This document shows, piece after piece, positions 48,901 through 56,009 of a stretch of DNA of 64,000 nt. The notes under the pieces are model-generated. The model was not told the DNA's origin, made no database searches, and saw only the letters and a program-made list of their open reading frames with translations. This DNA is from Neorhodopirellula lusitana. Its GTDB lineage: Bacteria > Planctomycetota > Planctomycetia > Pirellulales > Pirellulaceae. Location of the stretch: positions 310,001 to 374,000 of the forward strand of contig NZ_FXUG01000005.1 in the NCBI RefSeq assembly GCF_900182915.1, in the 5' to 3' direction. Within the stretch, counting starts at the first letter, position 1; each line of letters starts with the position of its first letter. A program made the position numbers and the translations under genes.

Positions 48901-48973
48901 CTTTAGTGCCCACTGGGTTCGGTTGCGCAGCAGCAAGTCGGGGACAGCAACGGCACAGTTCGTTTATCGATAG
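45950..48973 (+). CDS. Large secreted protein of unknown function with internal duplication
   Basis: A 1007-residue protein with an N-terminal signal peptide (LALLVLLTHGLGTATNTSA) and no later membrane helix. Repeated short strand patterns (IGAIVPWADQLWMVNYAP, RVYYIDMEGSIWEANVHT, DPLWTMGWDRRSVRL) suggest a beta-propeller-like body. A segment at about 377-485 (MHGMFFDFP, YIPDFCAWNDKLVLAS, GGPWVGDEVTANTPSDPF) recurs at about 827-930 (FHGTFYEVP, QISDYCTWNGLLVLSG, GGPWKNTPVTADEPSDPY), and the C-terminal domain beginning FTIEVDF near 950 resembles one beginning FTLQIDA near 647. I do not recognise the family. Confidence 0.85.
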   Translation: MSYRNTSLALLVLLTHGLGTATNTSADDVTGKWQLNTHRKQLEAPHRVAKQLVSTTVKPPNRSTDKGAKPTPKIPESPPAKPRNDIHISGIYPHLTAYGVYSQNGAHYKTGHNECGIGAIVPWADQLWMVNYAPHQHSSEHKLYSIDKNFNELTVHPESVGGTPAGRMIHEESKQLLIAHYLIDESGKIRVISPKDMPMRVTAIARHLTDPANRVYYIDMEGSIWEANVHTLAVKRLFKKPVPGWHGKGGYTSQGRLVVTNNGELQHGNYDDLVVGGKAKHEEERGVLAEYDGKNWKIIERRQFTDVTGPKGITGGSDGDDPLWTMGWDRRSVRLKVLDQGKWSTYLLPKAALCNDAFHGWYTEWPRIREITDGRWMMDMHGMFFDFPKTFSSTNTAGLKPIGSHLRYIPDFCAWNDKLVLASDETSIQGNPLAGQPQTNLWIGDAKEIKDWGPASGYGGPWVGDEVTANTPSDPFLVAGFDRRVIHLAVGQKVSDAAKSMRVTGQMPMEHLSEKLTGLPLITIERGNWRKPAQGFSFDVDRPVTVYLAVDGRGNQPPGPGWKQTDLSLSWQHGEVDDVVYARDFAAGTIVIPPNENQHKPGSYGLPHAAFVDGNGDHLQIDALKSVVVTQTPPKLANSLDAPTPVTFTLQIDANGTGQWQDYRDIEVPADGYVSYSFPSDFNANWLRLMTSRDCVATAVVHQTTSTFADPKNGEMLFAGLADVAADNALGSRTYPAQRNRDLRVIADGDRFFNFGKATFEYQADEVDESLQKRLEVKPEFTVDKASVVLMHNGRKLRLPKGNAAFDKPFASGWPRDSREVESERHLANFHGTFYEVPLLLNGKPPAFELMRPVASHNKQISDYCTWNGLLVLSGVRKNAEADDHVFINPAKDVGLWLGGIDDLWKFGKPVGIGGPWKNTPVTADEPSDPYLMTGYDSKTLTLSSDVATVFTIEVDFDHQTGFHAYKEVVVEGGTSLTFQFPDAFSAHWVRLRSSKSGTATAQFVYR

Positions 48974-49189
48974 CGAGTAAACAAAACACGGTAAGTCAGG
49001 CGAGGAGTTGGCTCGCACATCGGCCCCCAATCACTATCCGGGGGGCACAGAACGTTGCTTTGCAAGGTAAACGCTATTGCGATTGACCAGCCTTTCTGAA
49101 TACGCTCGCAGCAGTCTAGTCAGTCAATCTCATTGCCCAGGAAGGGCGAGCACTCTCACGGCCCAGGATGGGCGAGCATTAGGATTGCC
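48974..49189. other. Intergenic region with an 18-bp direct repeat
   Basis: GCCCAGGAAGGGCGAGCA and GCCCAGGATGGGCGAGCA occur at about 49135 and 49161, with one mismatch, directly before the probable start of the next gene. Confidence 0.6.
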
Positions 49190-52100
49190 GTGCCGAAAGC
49201 ATTTACGTCACGAAAGTTACTCCGCCAAAACGCTTTCCCGCGTCTCTGCTCGACGATTGCCATCGCCCTTTGCGTGTCGCTGCCCAATAGCTGCAACCCC
49301 ACCCATTTTCTTGTAGCTGCCCCGCCACTCACCAACCACTCGGCAAACACTTCCGTCGCACACCCAAGCAACAACTCGCTTGTGGACTCGCCGGACAACG
49401 CGACGAACCCCCGGCGGATTGAGCGATCACTTGACCTCGATGCAACCATTCCAAGTGCCGTCGACTTTGATCAGCAACCTATTGAGTGGCTGTTAAAAAC
49501 TGAATCGACAAAAGAAACCGATTCGCCCATTCATGCATCCGGCCCATCAACTTTACAGAATTGGGTTTTGTCGGTCAGCTCCGCGTCGGGTCAACGGTTG
49601 ATCGAGCAAGTTCAATTTGAATGCGCCATCCCGACCTCGCGTTTCAGTTCAACAAACGACTCGAGCCAGGAGCAACCCTCGACTGACGCTCCTTCTAACA
49701 CGCATCAGTCGCTGGCTTCATGCGAAGTGGGGCAATGCAAGTTGAGCGAGTCGCTTGCGCCGGGCGTCTACGAAATTCGTCTCCAGCCATCCAAAGAAGA
49801 CAAGCGTTGGACGCAATTGTTGCCTTGGGACAGAGACCGTGAAGCCGACGAGTCGGTGGCGACCTATTCATGGCCGCTGATTGTTCTACCGGGCGGAACA
49901 AGCGATACGAGTTCGCCACTGAACACACAAACCGCCAGTCAACTCCTGCCGATTGCGTCACAGACAACGCAGCGACGATTGTTCGTGCGTTGGAATTCTA
50001 ATTTCCAAGAAGACGTGTCGAATCCGAATGAAATCGAAACCGGCAACCGAGACGTTCTGCGAAATTCGCTTTCTTGGATCGCTCTTGGTGAAAGCACTGA
50101 CACCTCCAGTCCAGCCCGACAATGGGCAGCACGCTTAAGAAGTATCGATCGGCGACTGCAGAAGATTCAAACACTCGATGCGACTGGGATCGTGATCGAG
50201 AAATCAGATGCTCTCGAAAATCGGCCAAACGAATCGCCTAACACAGATACTCTTCCGCTGGCTGCAAAACAGATTGAAAACCGATACGTTGAATCAAAAT
50301 CGCGACAAATGGGGATCGCGATAGGTCAGGTGCAAAAAACAGAAACGGCACCAAGTCTTTTGGGCCAGCCACCTCACTCCCTGCAGATGGTCACGGGTGA
50401 CGGACAAACCTTTTCCGTCGCCGATTTCCGCCGCGATCCTGCCAGCTCAATACGCGGACGCTTTGCCCCCGCTTTGCATGCCGCCAAGAACATCGACCTC
50501 GTCTGGTTTGGGGCCAAGCATCGAAAGCAATCAAGTAACTCGGTCGACGCAATCGTTCCCCCTGCGTCGATCGCATCCCCGCTATCTCAAGCTGACAATT
50601 TTTTCTCGACGCAGTCTTGGTTAACGGACTGGTGTTCGTGGGCGGTGCAGTTCGAGGTGTCGGATTCAGTCGATCGCCACGGTTTGATCGTCGATGAACA
50701 ACTGCTTAAACAGGACTTACGCCCCAGCTCGGTTTCGATTGAAAATGCAACGAAGCTTTGGCGTACTTGCTGGTTGAAGGACTCGCAGTGGATCAGCTCA
50801 CCATCGCGTTCAAGCACCGGCAAAGCGACATCCGCCCAAGAATCGACTCCTTCCCGAACATCATCCAATCGCCCAGGTTCGCGACTGGTTCGCATCCGGC
50901 AGGCGACCGTCGAAAACAAAACGGTGTTCGTCTGCATCAGCCGCGCTCCGTGGGCAATGCGAGTGACTCTGCCATTGGGCGATGCGGTCACGTGGGACTC
51001 ATCTGCCACCTCCGTTTTGACCGACATACCGCTTGCTCAACCTTCGGCGTCAAGCTTGGGGGCGACAGTCGTCATTCCCCCCATGGGCGTTGCGGTTTGC
51101 CAGACTAGCAATTCGATCACGCGAGACTTAACGTACTTGGCCCAAATCGACGGTGGCTCTCAAGCGGTCGCCCAACTGACACGTGAAGTCACTCAAATCG
51201 TTTCCCATCTAGGTTTGCTCGGTGAGCTTGCCAGTATGACCCAACGTCCAACGCATCGGTCGGACGATCGGCAATCGTGGGTCAATCAAGGTCACCATTC
51301 TCGGCAATGGGTACGTCAGGCATCCGATCGTGGAAAAGCCGGAACGACGCGTGCTCAGTCATGGGGTGCCTCGTTTTGGTCGTCGGATCGCTGGAGCATT
51401 GGACACTCAGTTGCTTCCAACTCCAATCGTCCCGAAGACTCCGAACTTGCTACATCCTCGACTGCCATCGATCAACTTGGGCTGTCGCGAGCTGAACACT
51501 CTTCCGAAACACTTTCGTCTGATGAAGTTCTCGACGAACCGTCCTGTCGCAACCTGCTAATCAACGGTGGCTTTGAAACGCCCTATGACGTTGGTGTTCC
51601 GGGCTGGATGCATTCACAACATCCCGCCGATGCGGTGGAAATCGATCACCTGGTTCGTCATTCCGGCATGCGTTCAATGCGTTTGAGCGGCAAGGACGCG
51701 CGGGGAGCAACGGCATGGTTGATCAGTCGCGATATCACGCCGCCGGAGACGGGGCGATTAGGTGTCGCATTGACCTTACGAGGCGAACCACCTCACCAGG
51801 ATGCTGCATCGTTGGGTGATCCAAACTCGCCCACCAACGCAAACTCGGCGACTGCAAACAGCAAAACCACCGACTCCGGTCCCAAGACTCTCGCACTGCG
51901 GGTCGCACTGGAAGGTCAATGCAACGGCAAGCCCGTTCGGCACTCCGAAACCATCCAAGTCCCCACAAACGGACAGTGGCAATCTGGACGCATCGTGTTG
52001 CAGTGGCTGGACATCGATCTCAATTGCGATAGCGAACTGCGACTCGCGATCGACAACCTATCGGACTCATCCGTTTGGATCGATGACATCGTGGTGACCG

Positions 52101-52573
52101 ACTACTTCGCCAGCCAAGCTGAACGCTCCGAGTTGCAAAGTCTCGCCTACTTAGCTGTCCAAGGACTGCAACACTCGGAACTGACATCGACGGCACGGCT
52201 GCTAAAAAACTTCTGGGCCCAAGAACTCTTGAGAGTCGCCAAGGAAACTCCCATTTCGTCCTTAACGCAGCAAACACCGCTAGCGGCAGAGAGCACTTCC
52301 AACACCCGATCAGGCAGTTGGGACACGCACGAAACTTCTTCACGCATTGCGGAAGTCAAGTCAAACGAAACTTCCGATCGCACTCATTTTCCCGGCACCG
52401 CTGTCCCCGCTTTCCCGAAGGCGATGTGGAATGCGGCGACCGACGAGGCGAAGCCGGCGTCCCCGCCACAGCAGGAAAAACAGACACAATCCAAGCAGAA
52501 CGTTCCAGACAACAAACCAACATCGATCTCCCGTCGAATTCGCCGCTGGGTTCCCTCCGCACTAAGATTTTGA
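49190..52573 (+). CDS. Large exported protein of unknown function
   Basis: A protein of about 1127 residues. The start is uncertain: GTG 49190 is the best in-frame codon, and a TTG at 49133 is upstream. A hydrophobic segment (CSTIAIALCVSLPNSC) then AAPPL suggests an export signal. The body is Ser/Thr/Asn/Gln-rich with no enzymatic motif I recognise. Near residues 790-980, NLLINGGFETPYDVGVPGWM followed by SGMRSMRLSGKDARGATAWL and a strand-rich part ending SVWIDDIVVTDYF is like a carbohydrate-binding (CBM4/9-type) beta-sandwich. A helical region and a basic C-terminal tail follow. It may be a cell-surface or polysaccharide-binding protein. Confidence 0.75.
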   Translation: MPKAFTSRKLLRQNAFPRLCSTIAIALCVSLPNSCNPTHFLVAAPPLTNHSANTSVAHPSNNSLVDSPDNATNPRRIERSLDLDATIPSAVDFDQQPIEWLLKTESTKETDSPIHASGPSTLQNWVLSVSSASGQRLIEQVQFECAIPTSRFSSTNDSSQEQPSTDAPSNTHQSLASCEVGQCKLSESLAPGVYEIRLQPSKEDKRWTQLLPWDRDREADESVATYSWPLIVLPGGTSDTSSPLNTQTASQLLPIASQTTQRRLFVRWNSNFQEDVSNPNEIETGNRDVLRNSLSWIALGESTDTSSPARQWAARLRSIDRRLQKIQTLDATGIVIEKSDALENRPNESPNTDTLPLAAKQIENRYVESKSRQMGIAIGQVQKTETAPSLLGQPPHSLQMVTGDGQTFSVADFRRDPASSIRGRFAPALHAAKNIDLVWFGAKHRKQSSNSVDAIVPPASIASPLSQADNFFSTQSWLTDWCSWAVQFEVSDSVDRHGLIVDEQLLKQDLRPSSVSIENATKLWRTCWLKDSQWISSPSRSSTGKATSAQESTPSRTSSNRPGSRLVRIRQATVENKTVFVCISRAPWAMRVTLPLGDAVTWDSSATSVLTDIPLAQPSASSLGATVVIPPMGVAVCQTSNSITRDLTYLAQIDGGSQAVAQLTREVTQIVSHLGLLGELASMTQRPTHRSDDRQSWVNQGHHSRQWVRQASDRGKAGTTRAQSWGASFWSSDRWSIGHSVASNSNRPEDSELATSSTAIDQLGLSRAEHSSETLSSDEVLDEPSCRNLLINGGFETPYDVGVPGWMHSQHPADAVEIDHLVRHSGMRSMRLSGKDARGATAWLISRDITPPETGRLGVALTLRGEPPHQDAASLGDPNSPTNANSATANSKTTDSGPKTLALRVALEGQCNGKPVRHSETIQVPTNGQWQSGRIVLQWLDIDLNCDSELRLAIDNLSDSSVWIDDIVVTDYFASQAERSELQSLAYLAVQGLQHSELTSTARLLKNFWAQELLRVAKETPISSLTQQTPLAAESTSNTRSGSWDTHETSSRIAEVKSNETSDRTHFPGTAVPAFPKAMWNAATDEAKPASPPQQEKQTQSKQNVPDNKPTSISRRIRRWVPSALRF

Positions 52574-52872
52574 AATGACACGGGTATTCTATAATGAAAC
52601 GGAGATTCTAGGATCACGCGGATTCTAGAATGAAACGGGCCTGCTAGAAGCTCTCAGAACTTCCAACCGGCGCAGCGGCTTTCATGCCATGTGAGACCGC
52701 CTTCCGCCAACGGTTGTTCACGAACGATCACCGGTTGTTTACGAACGATCACACAGCAGGTTGGGTTGACACCCTCCCACTGGATATCCCACGACGCGAA
52801 AGAATCGCATTCAGCACTGTGCTACATTGCGATTCGGGATTTTTGGTTTCATGCCTTGGTTGAGTCAGAAAC
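52574..52872. other. Intergenic region with short repeats
   Basis: About 300 bp. The stretch 52574-52650 has degenerate repeats built on GATTCTAG and ATGAAACGG words. A second array at 52711-52752 is two 21-bp units differing by one base and containing CGGTTGTT and ACGAACGATCA. I find no gene. Confidence 0.75.
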
Positions 52873-53655
52873 ATGCAGCATCGCAAACGGAAACGCTTCC
52901 TCAAATGGTCGCTCGGATTGCTTGGCGTCGCAATGGTTTTGAGCATCGCGGTCGGGGCATCAACATGGTGGATTTGGTCACAATCACGCCAAGTTCCTGA
53001 GTTCTATACACGAGCCCGAAACCAGTCTGGACCCGTTGGCGAGATCGCCCGGAACACGCTGCAGCTTGATGTCGACCGGGCTCGCGATGAAGCGGCTCGA
53101 CGCATGTTTTGGAACGCGTCGTTTTCTGAAGAAGAAATCAACGCATGGATGCAGGCCGAGTTGCCCGATCGTTTCAAGCGTCTGAGCACGCGCGGCGTCA
53201 GCGCGCCTGCGATCGCGATCGAAAACGGACAGTTGTTCGCCGCCGCTCGCTATCGATCCAAGCGTTGGGACACCGTTGTGTCATGCAAGCTTAGTGTTGA
53301 GATGACCGAGGAACCGAACATGTTGGCCATCGCCTTATCCGACTTGAAGGCAGGCGCGTTACCCCTACCACTCGAACCATTCGTTCGCCGGATCAGTAAA
53401 GAAGCGGCGATGGGCGACCTCGACATCCGCTGGGATTTTACGGATCGAGGACCGATTGCTTTGGTTACCGTTCCCAAAGATGAACCCCGCTTCATCTTTC
53501 AGCCGCTCGTGATCGAATCGATTCGTCTGGTCGCGGGACAGTTACAACTTGGCGGTCGGGCGGGCACCGAAGCACCAGTCGAGTACTCACCAAGAGGAAG
53601 CGTGCATCAGTTCGTCTCGTACCGCAACCAAAACGACGACATCCAAACTCGCTAG
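52873..53655 (+). CDS. Membrane-anchored protein of unknown function
   Basis: A 260-residue protein. A basic start (MQHRKRKRFLKW) leads into one membrane helix (about 13-35, LGLLGVAMVLSIAVGASTWW), then an extracytoplasmic domain. The body has FSEEEINAWMQAELPDRF, ARYRSKRWDTVVSCKLSVEM and FIFQPLVIESIRLVAGQLQL segments, with alternating strands and a fold I cannot place. The start is the ATG at 52873. Confidence 0.8.
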   Translation: MQHRKRKRFLKWSLGLLGVAMVLSIAVGASTWWIWSQSRQVPEFYTRARNQSGPVGEIARNTLQLDVDRARDEAARRMFWNASFSEEEINAWMQAELPDRFKRLSTRGVSAPAIAIENGQLFAAARYRSKRWDTVVSCKLSVEMTEEPNMLAIALSDLKAGALPLPLEPFVRRISKEAAMGDLDIRWDFTDRGPIALVTVPKDEPRFIFQPLVIESIRLVAGQLQLGGRAGTEAPVEYSPRGSVHQFVSYRNQNDDIQTR

Positions 53656-53716
53656 CACCAACGGTGCTGCTAGCATTCAGCTTCAGAATGCAGAAGCCCC
53701 AACTGACCAGGTTGGG
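53654..53716. terminator. Three consecutive stem-loops between convergent genes
   Basis: AGCACC/AAC/GGTGCT at 53654-53668, GCATTC/AGCTTCA/GAATGC at 53673-53691, and CCCAAC/TGACCAG/GTTGGG at 53698-53716. All have perfect 6-bp stems. They lie between the membrane-anchored protein gene and pyrD and could stop transcription from both directions. No T-runs follow. Confidence 0.4.
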
Positions 53717-53772
53717 ACGATTCGCGAGATGCGACGGCCAACAGGTCAGGGTCGTCGACTTCCATGCAAACG

Positions 53773-54696
53773 CTATCGCTTCAACGTGCCAACCGCTTCC
53801 GCGACTGAGCTGGCACCAATCTCACGAAGTGCAGCCGGCAACTCATCGATCAATCGCATTGAAAGCTGCGGGTCGTAATAGTTCGCCGTGCCAATCTGGA
53901 TAGCCGACGCGCCGGTGACAATGAACTGCATCACGTCATCAAGCGAAGCAACGCCACCGATTCCAATGATCGGAATCTCAACCGCTTGTCGAACCTGGTG
54001 AACGCAACGAAGTGCGATCGGCTTGATCGCTGGGCCACTGAGGCCACCCATTCCGTTACCCAAGATTGGCCGTTGTTTTCGCCAATCAACCGCCATGCCT
54101 AAGACCGTGTTGATCAGGCACACCGCATCGGCCCCACCCTTTGCTGCTCCACCCGCGATATCAGCGATGCTGGTCACGTTTGGAGTCAACTTAGCAAGGA
54201 TCGGAGTGTCAGTCGCTTCCCGAACCGATGCCACCACTCGTTGGCAAGAATCTGCGTTCGTACCAAAATCGATCCCACCGCTGACGTTAGGGCACGATAA
54301 GTTTAGCTCGATCGCAGCCACGCCTTCGCATTGACCCACCCGACGCGCAAGCTCAGTAAAATCTTCGACCGTTCGGCCAGCCACGCTGACCACGATCGGT
54401 GCCGACAGGGTGCTCAAGTAGGGCAGGTGATGCTCAATGAATGCATCAACGCCATCGTTGTCGAGTCCGATCGCGTTCAGCAGTCCAGCGGAAGTTTCAA
54501 CCGTCCGCCAAGGAGCGTTGCCGATCCGTGGCTCCGCCGTAATGGTCTTGGGCAAGATGCCACCAAGACGATGCAAGTCAACAATGTGCTCCATCTCGCG
54601 GGCATAGCCGAAAGTTCCCGACGCCACCATGATTGGATTGGGCAGCGTCAAACGACCGAGTGTCGTTTCCAGTTGAGTCGATAGTTCAGTTGACAT
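53773..54696 (-). CDS. pyrD: Dihydroorotate dehydrogenase, class 1B catalytic subunit
   Basis: A 307-residue enzyme that oxidises dihydroorotate to orotate in pyrimidine synthesis. Seen are LPNPIMVASGTFGYA, GGILPKTITAEPRIGN, NAIGLDNDGVDAFI, ELNLSCPNVSGGIDFG with the catalytic Cys of class 1 enzymes, LAKLTPNVTSIADIA, INTVLGMAVDW, GLSGPAIKPIALRCVHQV and IIGIGGVASLDDVMQFIVTG. The cysteine and the length indicate class 1B, which usually needs an iron-sulfur/FAD partner (PyrK), not seen in this window. It follows coaB by 7 bp. Confidence 0.95.
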   Translation of the reverse strand: MSTELSTQLETTLGRLTLPNPIMVASGTFGYAREMEHIVDLHRLGGILPKTITAEPRIGNAPWRTVETSAGLLNAIGLDNDGVDAFIEHHLPYLSTLSAPIVVSVAGRTVEDFTELARRVGQCEGVAAIELNLSCPNVSGGIDFGTNADSCQRVVASVREATDTPILAKLTPNVTSIADIAGGAAKGGADAVCLINTVLGMAVDWRKQRPILGNGMGGLSGPAIKPIALRCVHQVRQAVEIPIIGIGGVASLDDVMQFIVTGASAIQIGTANYYDPQLSMRLIDELPAALREIGASSVAEAVGTLKR

Positions 54697-54703
54697 ATTG
54701 GTT

Positions 54704-55357
54704 TCAAAGTGAAGTAGCTTTACGCTGGATCAAGCGGTCATGAATGTGATGAATCAGCCGAGTCGCGACATGCGGTTTATCGCCTGCAATGGTCTCAATG
54801 ATCTTGCCCTGAATATCGAGCAACTCAACATGATTGTCCATCGCGTCAATCGCCTCCGGACCGTTGCTGACCATCAGGTCGCAACACTTCTTTTGCAGTT
54901 TAACGGTCGCTCGAAAATTTCGGTCATCGGTTTCCAGAGCAAACCCCACTACCCACTGATCGCTACGCTTGGATTGCCCAAGTTGGGCGATCACGTCAGG
55001 AGTCTCGATCAGATCTAACTGAATCGGGCGGCCTGTTTTAGAGAGTTTCTCATCGGAGACTTGGTGTGGCTTGTAGTCACACGGGGCGGCGGCACCGATC
55101 GCGCCATCACACTTAGGAAACAACTCCCCCGCGACCCGCAACATGTCATCGGTCGTGATGACATTAATCACCTCCGCTCCATCGGGATAGCGAACGGAAA
55201 CCGGCCCCGAAACCACAACAACATCGTGTCCCTGGGCAAGCGCCGCTTCGGCCAGCGACGCCCCCATTCGTCCACTGGATGCGTTAGTCAGATAACGCAC
55301 GGGATCGAGATACTGTCGTGTCGGACCAGACGTAATCAGAATACGAGCTTTCGTCAC
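54704..55357 (-). CDS. coaB: Phosphopantothenoylcysteine synthetase (CoaB), stand-alone
   Basis: A 217-residue protein covering the CoaB half only. It ligates cysteine to 4'-phosphopantothenate in coenzyme A synthesis. Seen are RILITSGPTRQYLDPVRYLT, NASSGRMGASLAEAALAQGH, IGAAAPCDYKP, EKLSKTGRPIQLDLIETPD and VVGFALETDD. The usual bifunctional CoaBC has CoaC (decarboxylase) in front; it is absent here and must be a separate gene. The start is a GTG that overlaps the end of the upstream TerB-like gene by 4 bp (GTGA), so coupling is expected. Confidence 0.9.
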   Translation of the reverse strand: MTKARILITSGPTRQYLDPVRYLTNASSGRMGASLAEAALAQGHDVVVVSGPVSVRYPDGAEVINVITTDDMLRVAGELFPKCDGAIGAAAPCDYKPHQVSDEKLSKTGRPIQLDLIETPDVIAQLGQSKRSDQWVVGFALETDDRNFRATVKLQKKCCDLMVSNGPEAIDAMDNHVELLDIQGKIIETIAGDKPHVATRLIHHIHDRLIQRKATSL

Positions 55358-55761
55358 GCCGAGTCGCCTTCGTTGCTAGAAGACCGTGGATCTTCAATCG
55401 GTCGGTGAATGGCCACCGAGATCAATTGATGCAGTCGATCTCCGGTGATGTTCATCCGTGCGGCAGCCAGTGCGAACAGGCGTTTTTCCGCTTCGTCGAG
55501 ATGCCCGTCGGCCGCCATCATCCGAATGAGATCCAATAAGAGTTCCTCCCGCTGCCCGGCATCGGCCGGCAGCTCCAACGCTGCGTCGTCGCCTAGACCA
55601 AACGAAAGGGCGGATTCCAGTTCAGCTTGCCCGAACCCCAATTCCACGCACCGCTCGCCAACCAATTCAACCTCACGCTGGCCAATCGAGCCATCCGCGA
55701 GAGCCATCACAACCAAATTGCGAAGTTGGCGTTGTCGCTGGGTATAAGATTGCTCGCTCAT
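55354..55761 (-). CDS. TerB-like protein
   Basis: A 135-residue helical protein that fits the TerB fold: LRNLVVMALADGSIGQREVE, a central acidic part, then LLDLIRMMAADGHLDEAEKR with the DG-x-x-x-x-x-E motifs of the family, and a final helix. TerB-like domains occur in tellurite-resistance and other stress proteins and may bind metal ions. It is the first gene of the pyrD/coaB operon on the minus strand. The start is ATG 55761. Confidence 0.75.
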   Translation of the reverse strand: MSEQSYTQRQRQLRNLVVMALADGSIGQREVELVGERCVELGFGQAELESALSFGLGDDAALELPADAGQREELLLDLIRMMAADGHLDEAEKRLFALAAARMNITGDRLHQLISVAIHRPIEDPRSSSNEGDSA

Positions 55762-56009
55762 CAATTCCGACTACCAAAGGGGACGAAATCAATCGCCGAG
55801 AAGAAAGCGGCTATCTTAACAAAAGAGATCTCCCAGAGTACCACACTGTCCATTGGAACCGAAAGCATTTTCGAGGTTCGCATTCTGTGATCGAAGCCTT
55901 TACAGCGGGTATTTTGCCAGGGTGGACTCCGGGCAAGCGAACCCTCACCGGACCAGCCCCTGCTGACGGCTCCGCGAATGCATACAGCTACCCCAAGGCA
56001 GGCACCGTG

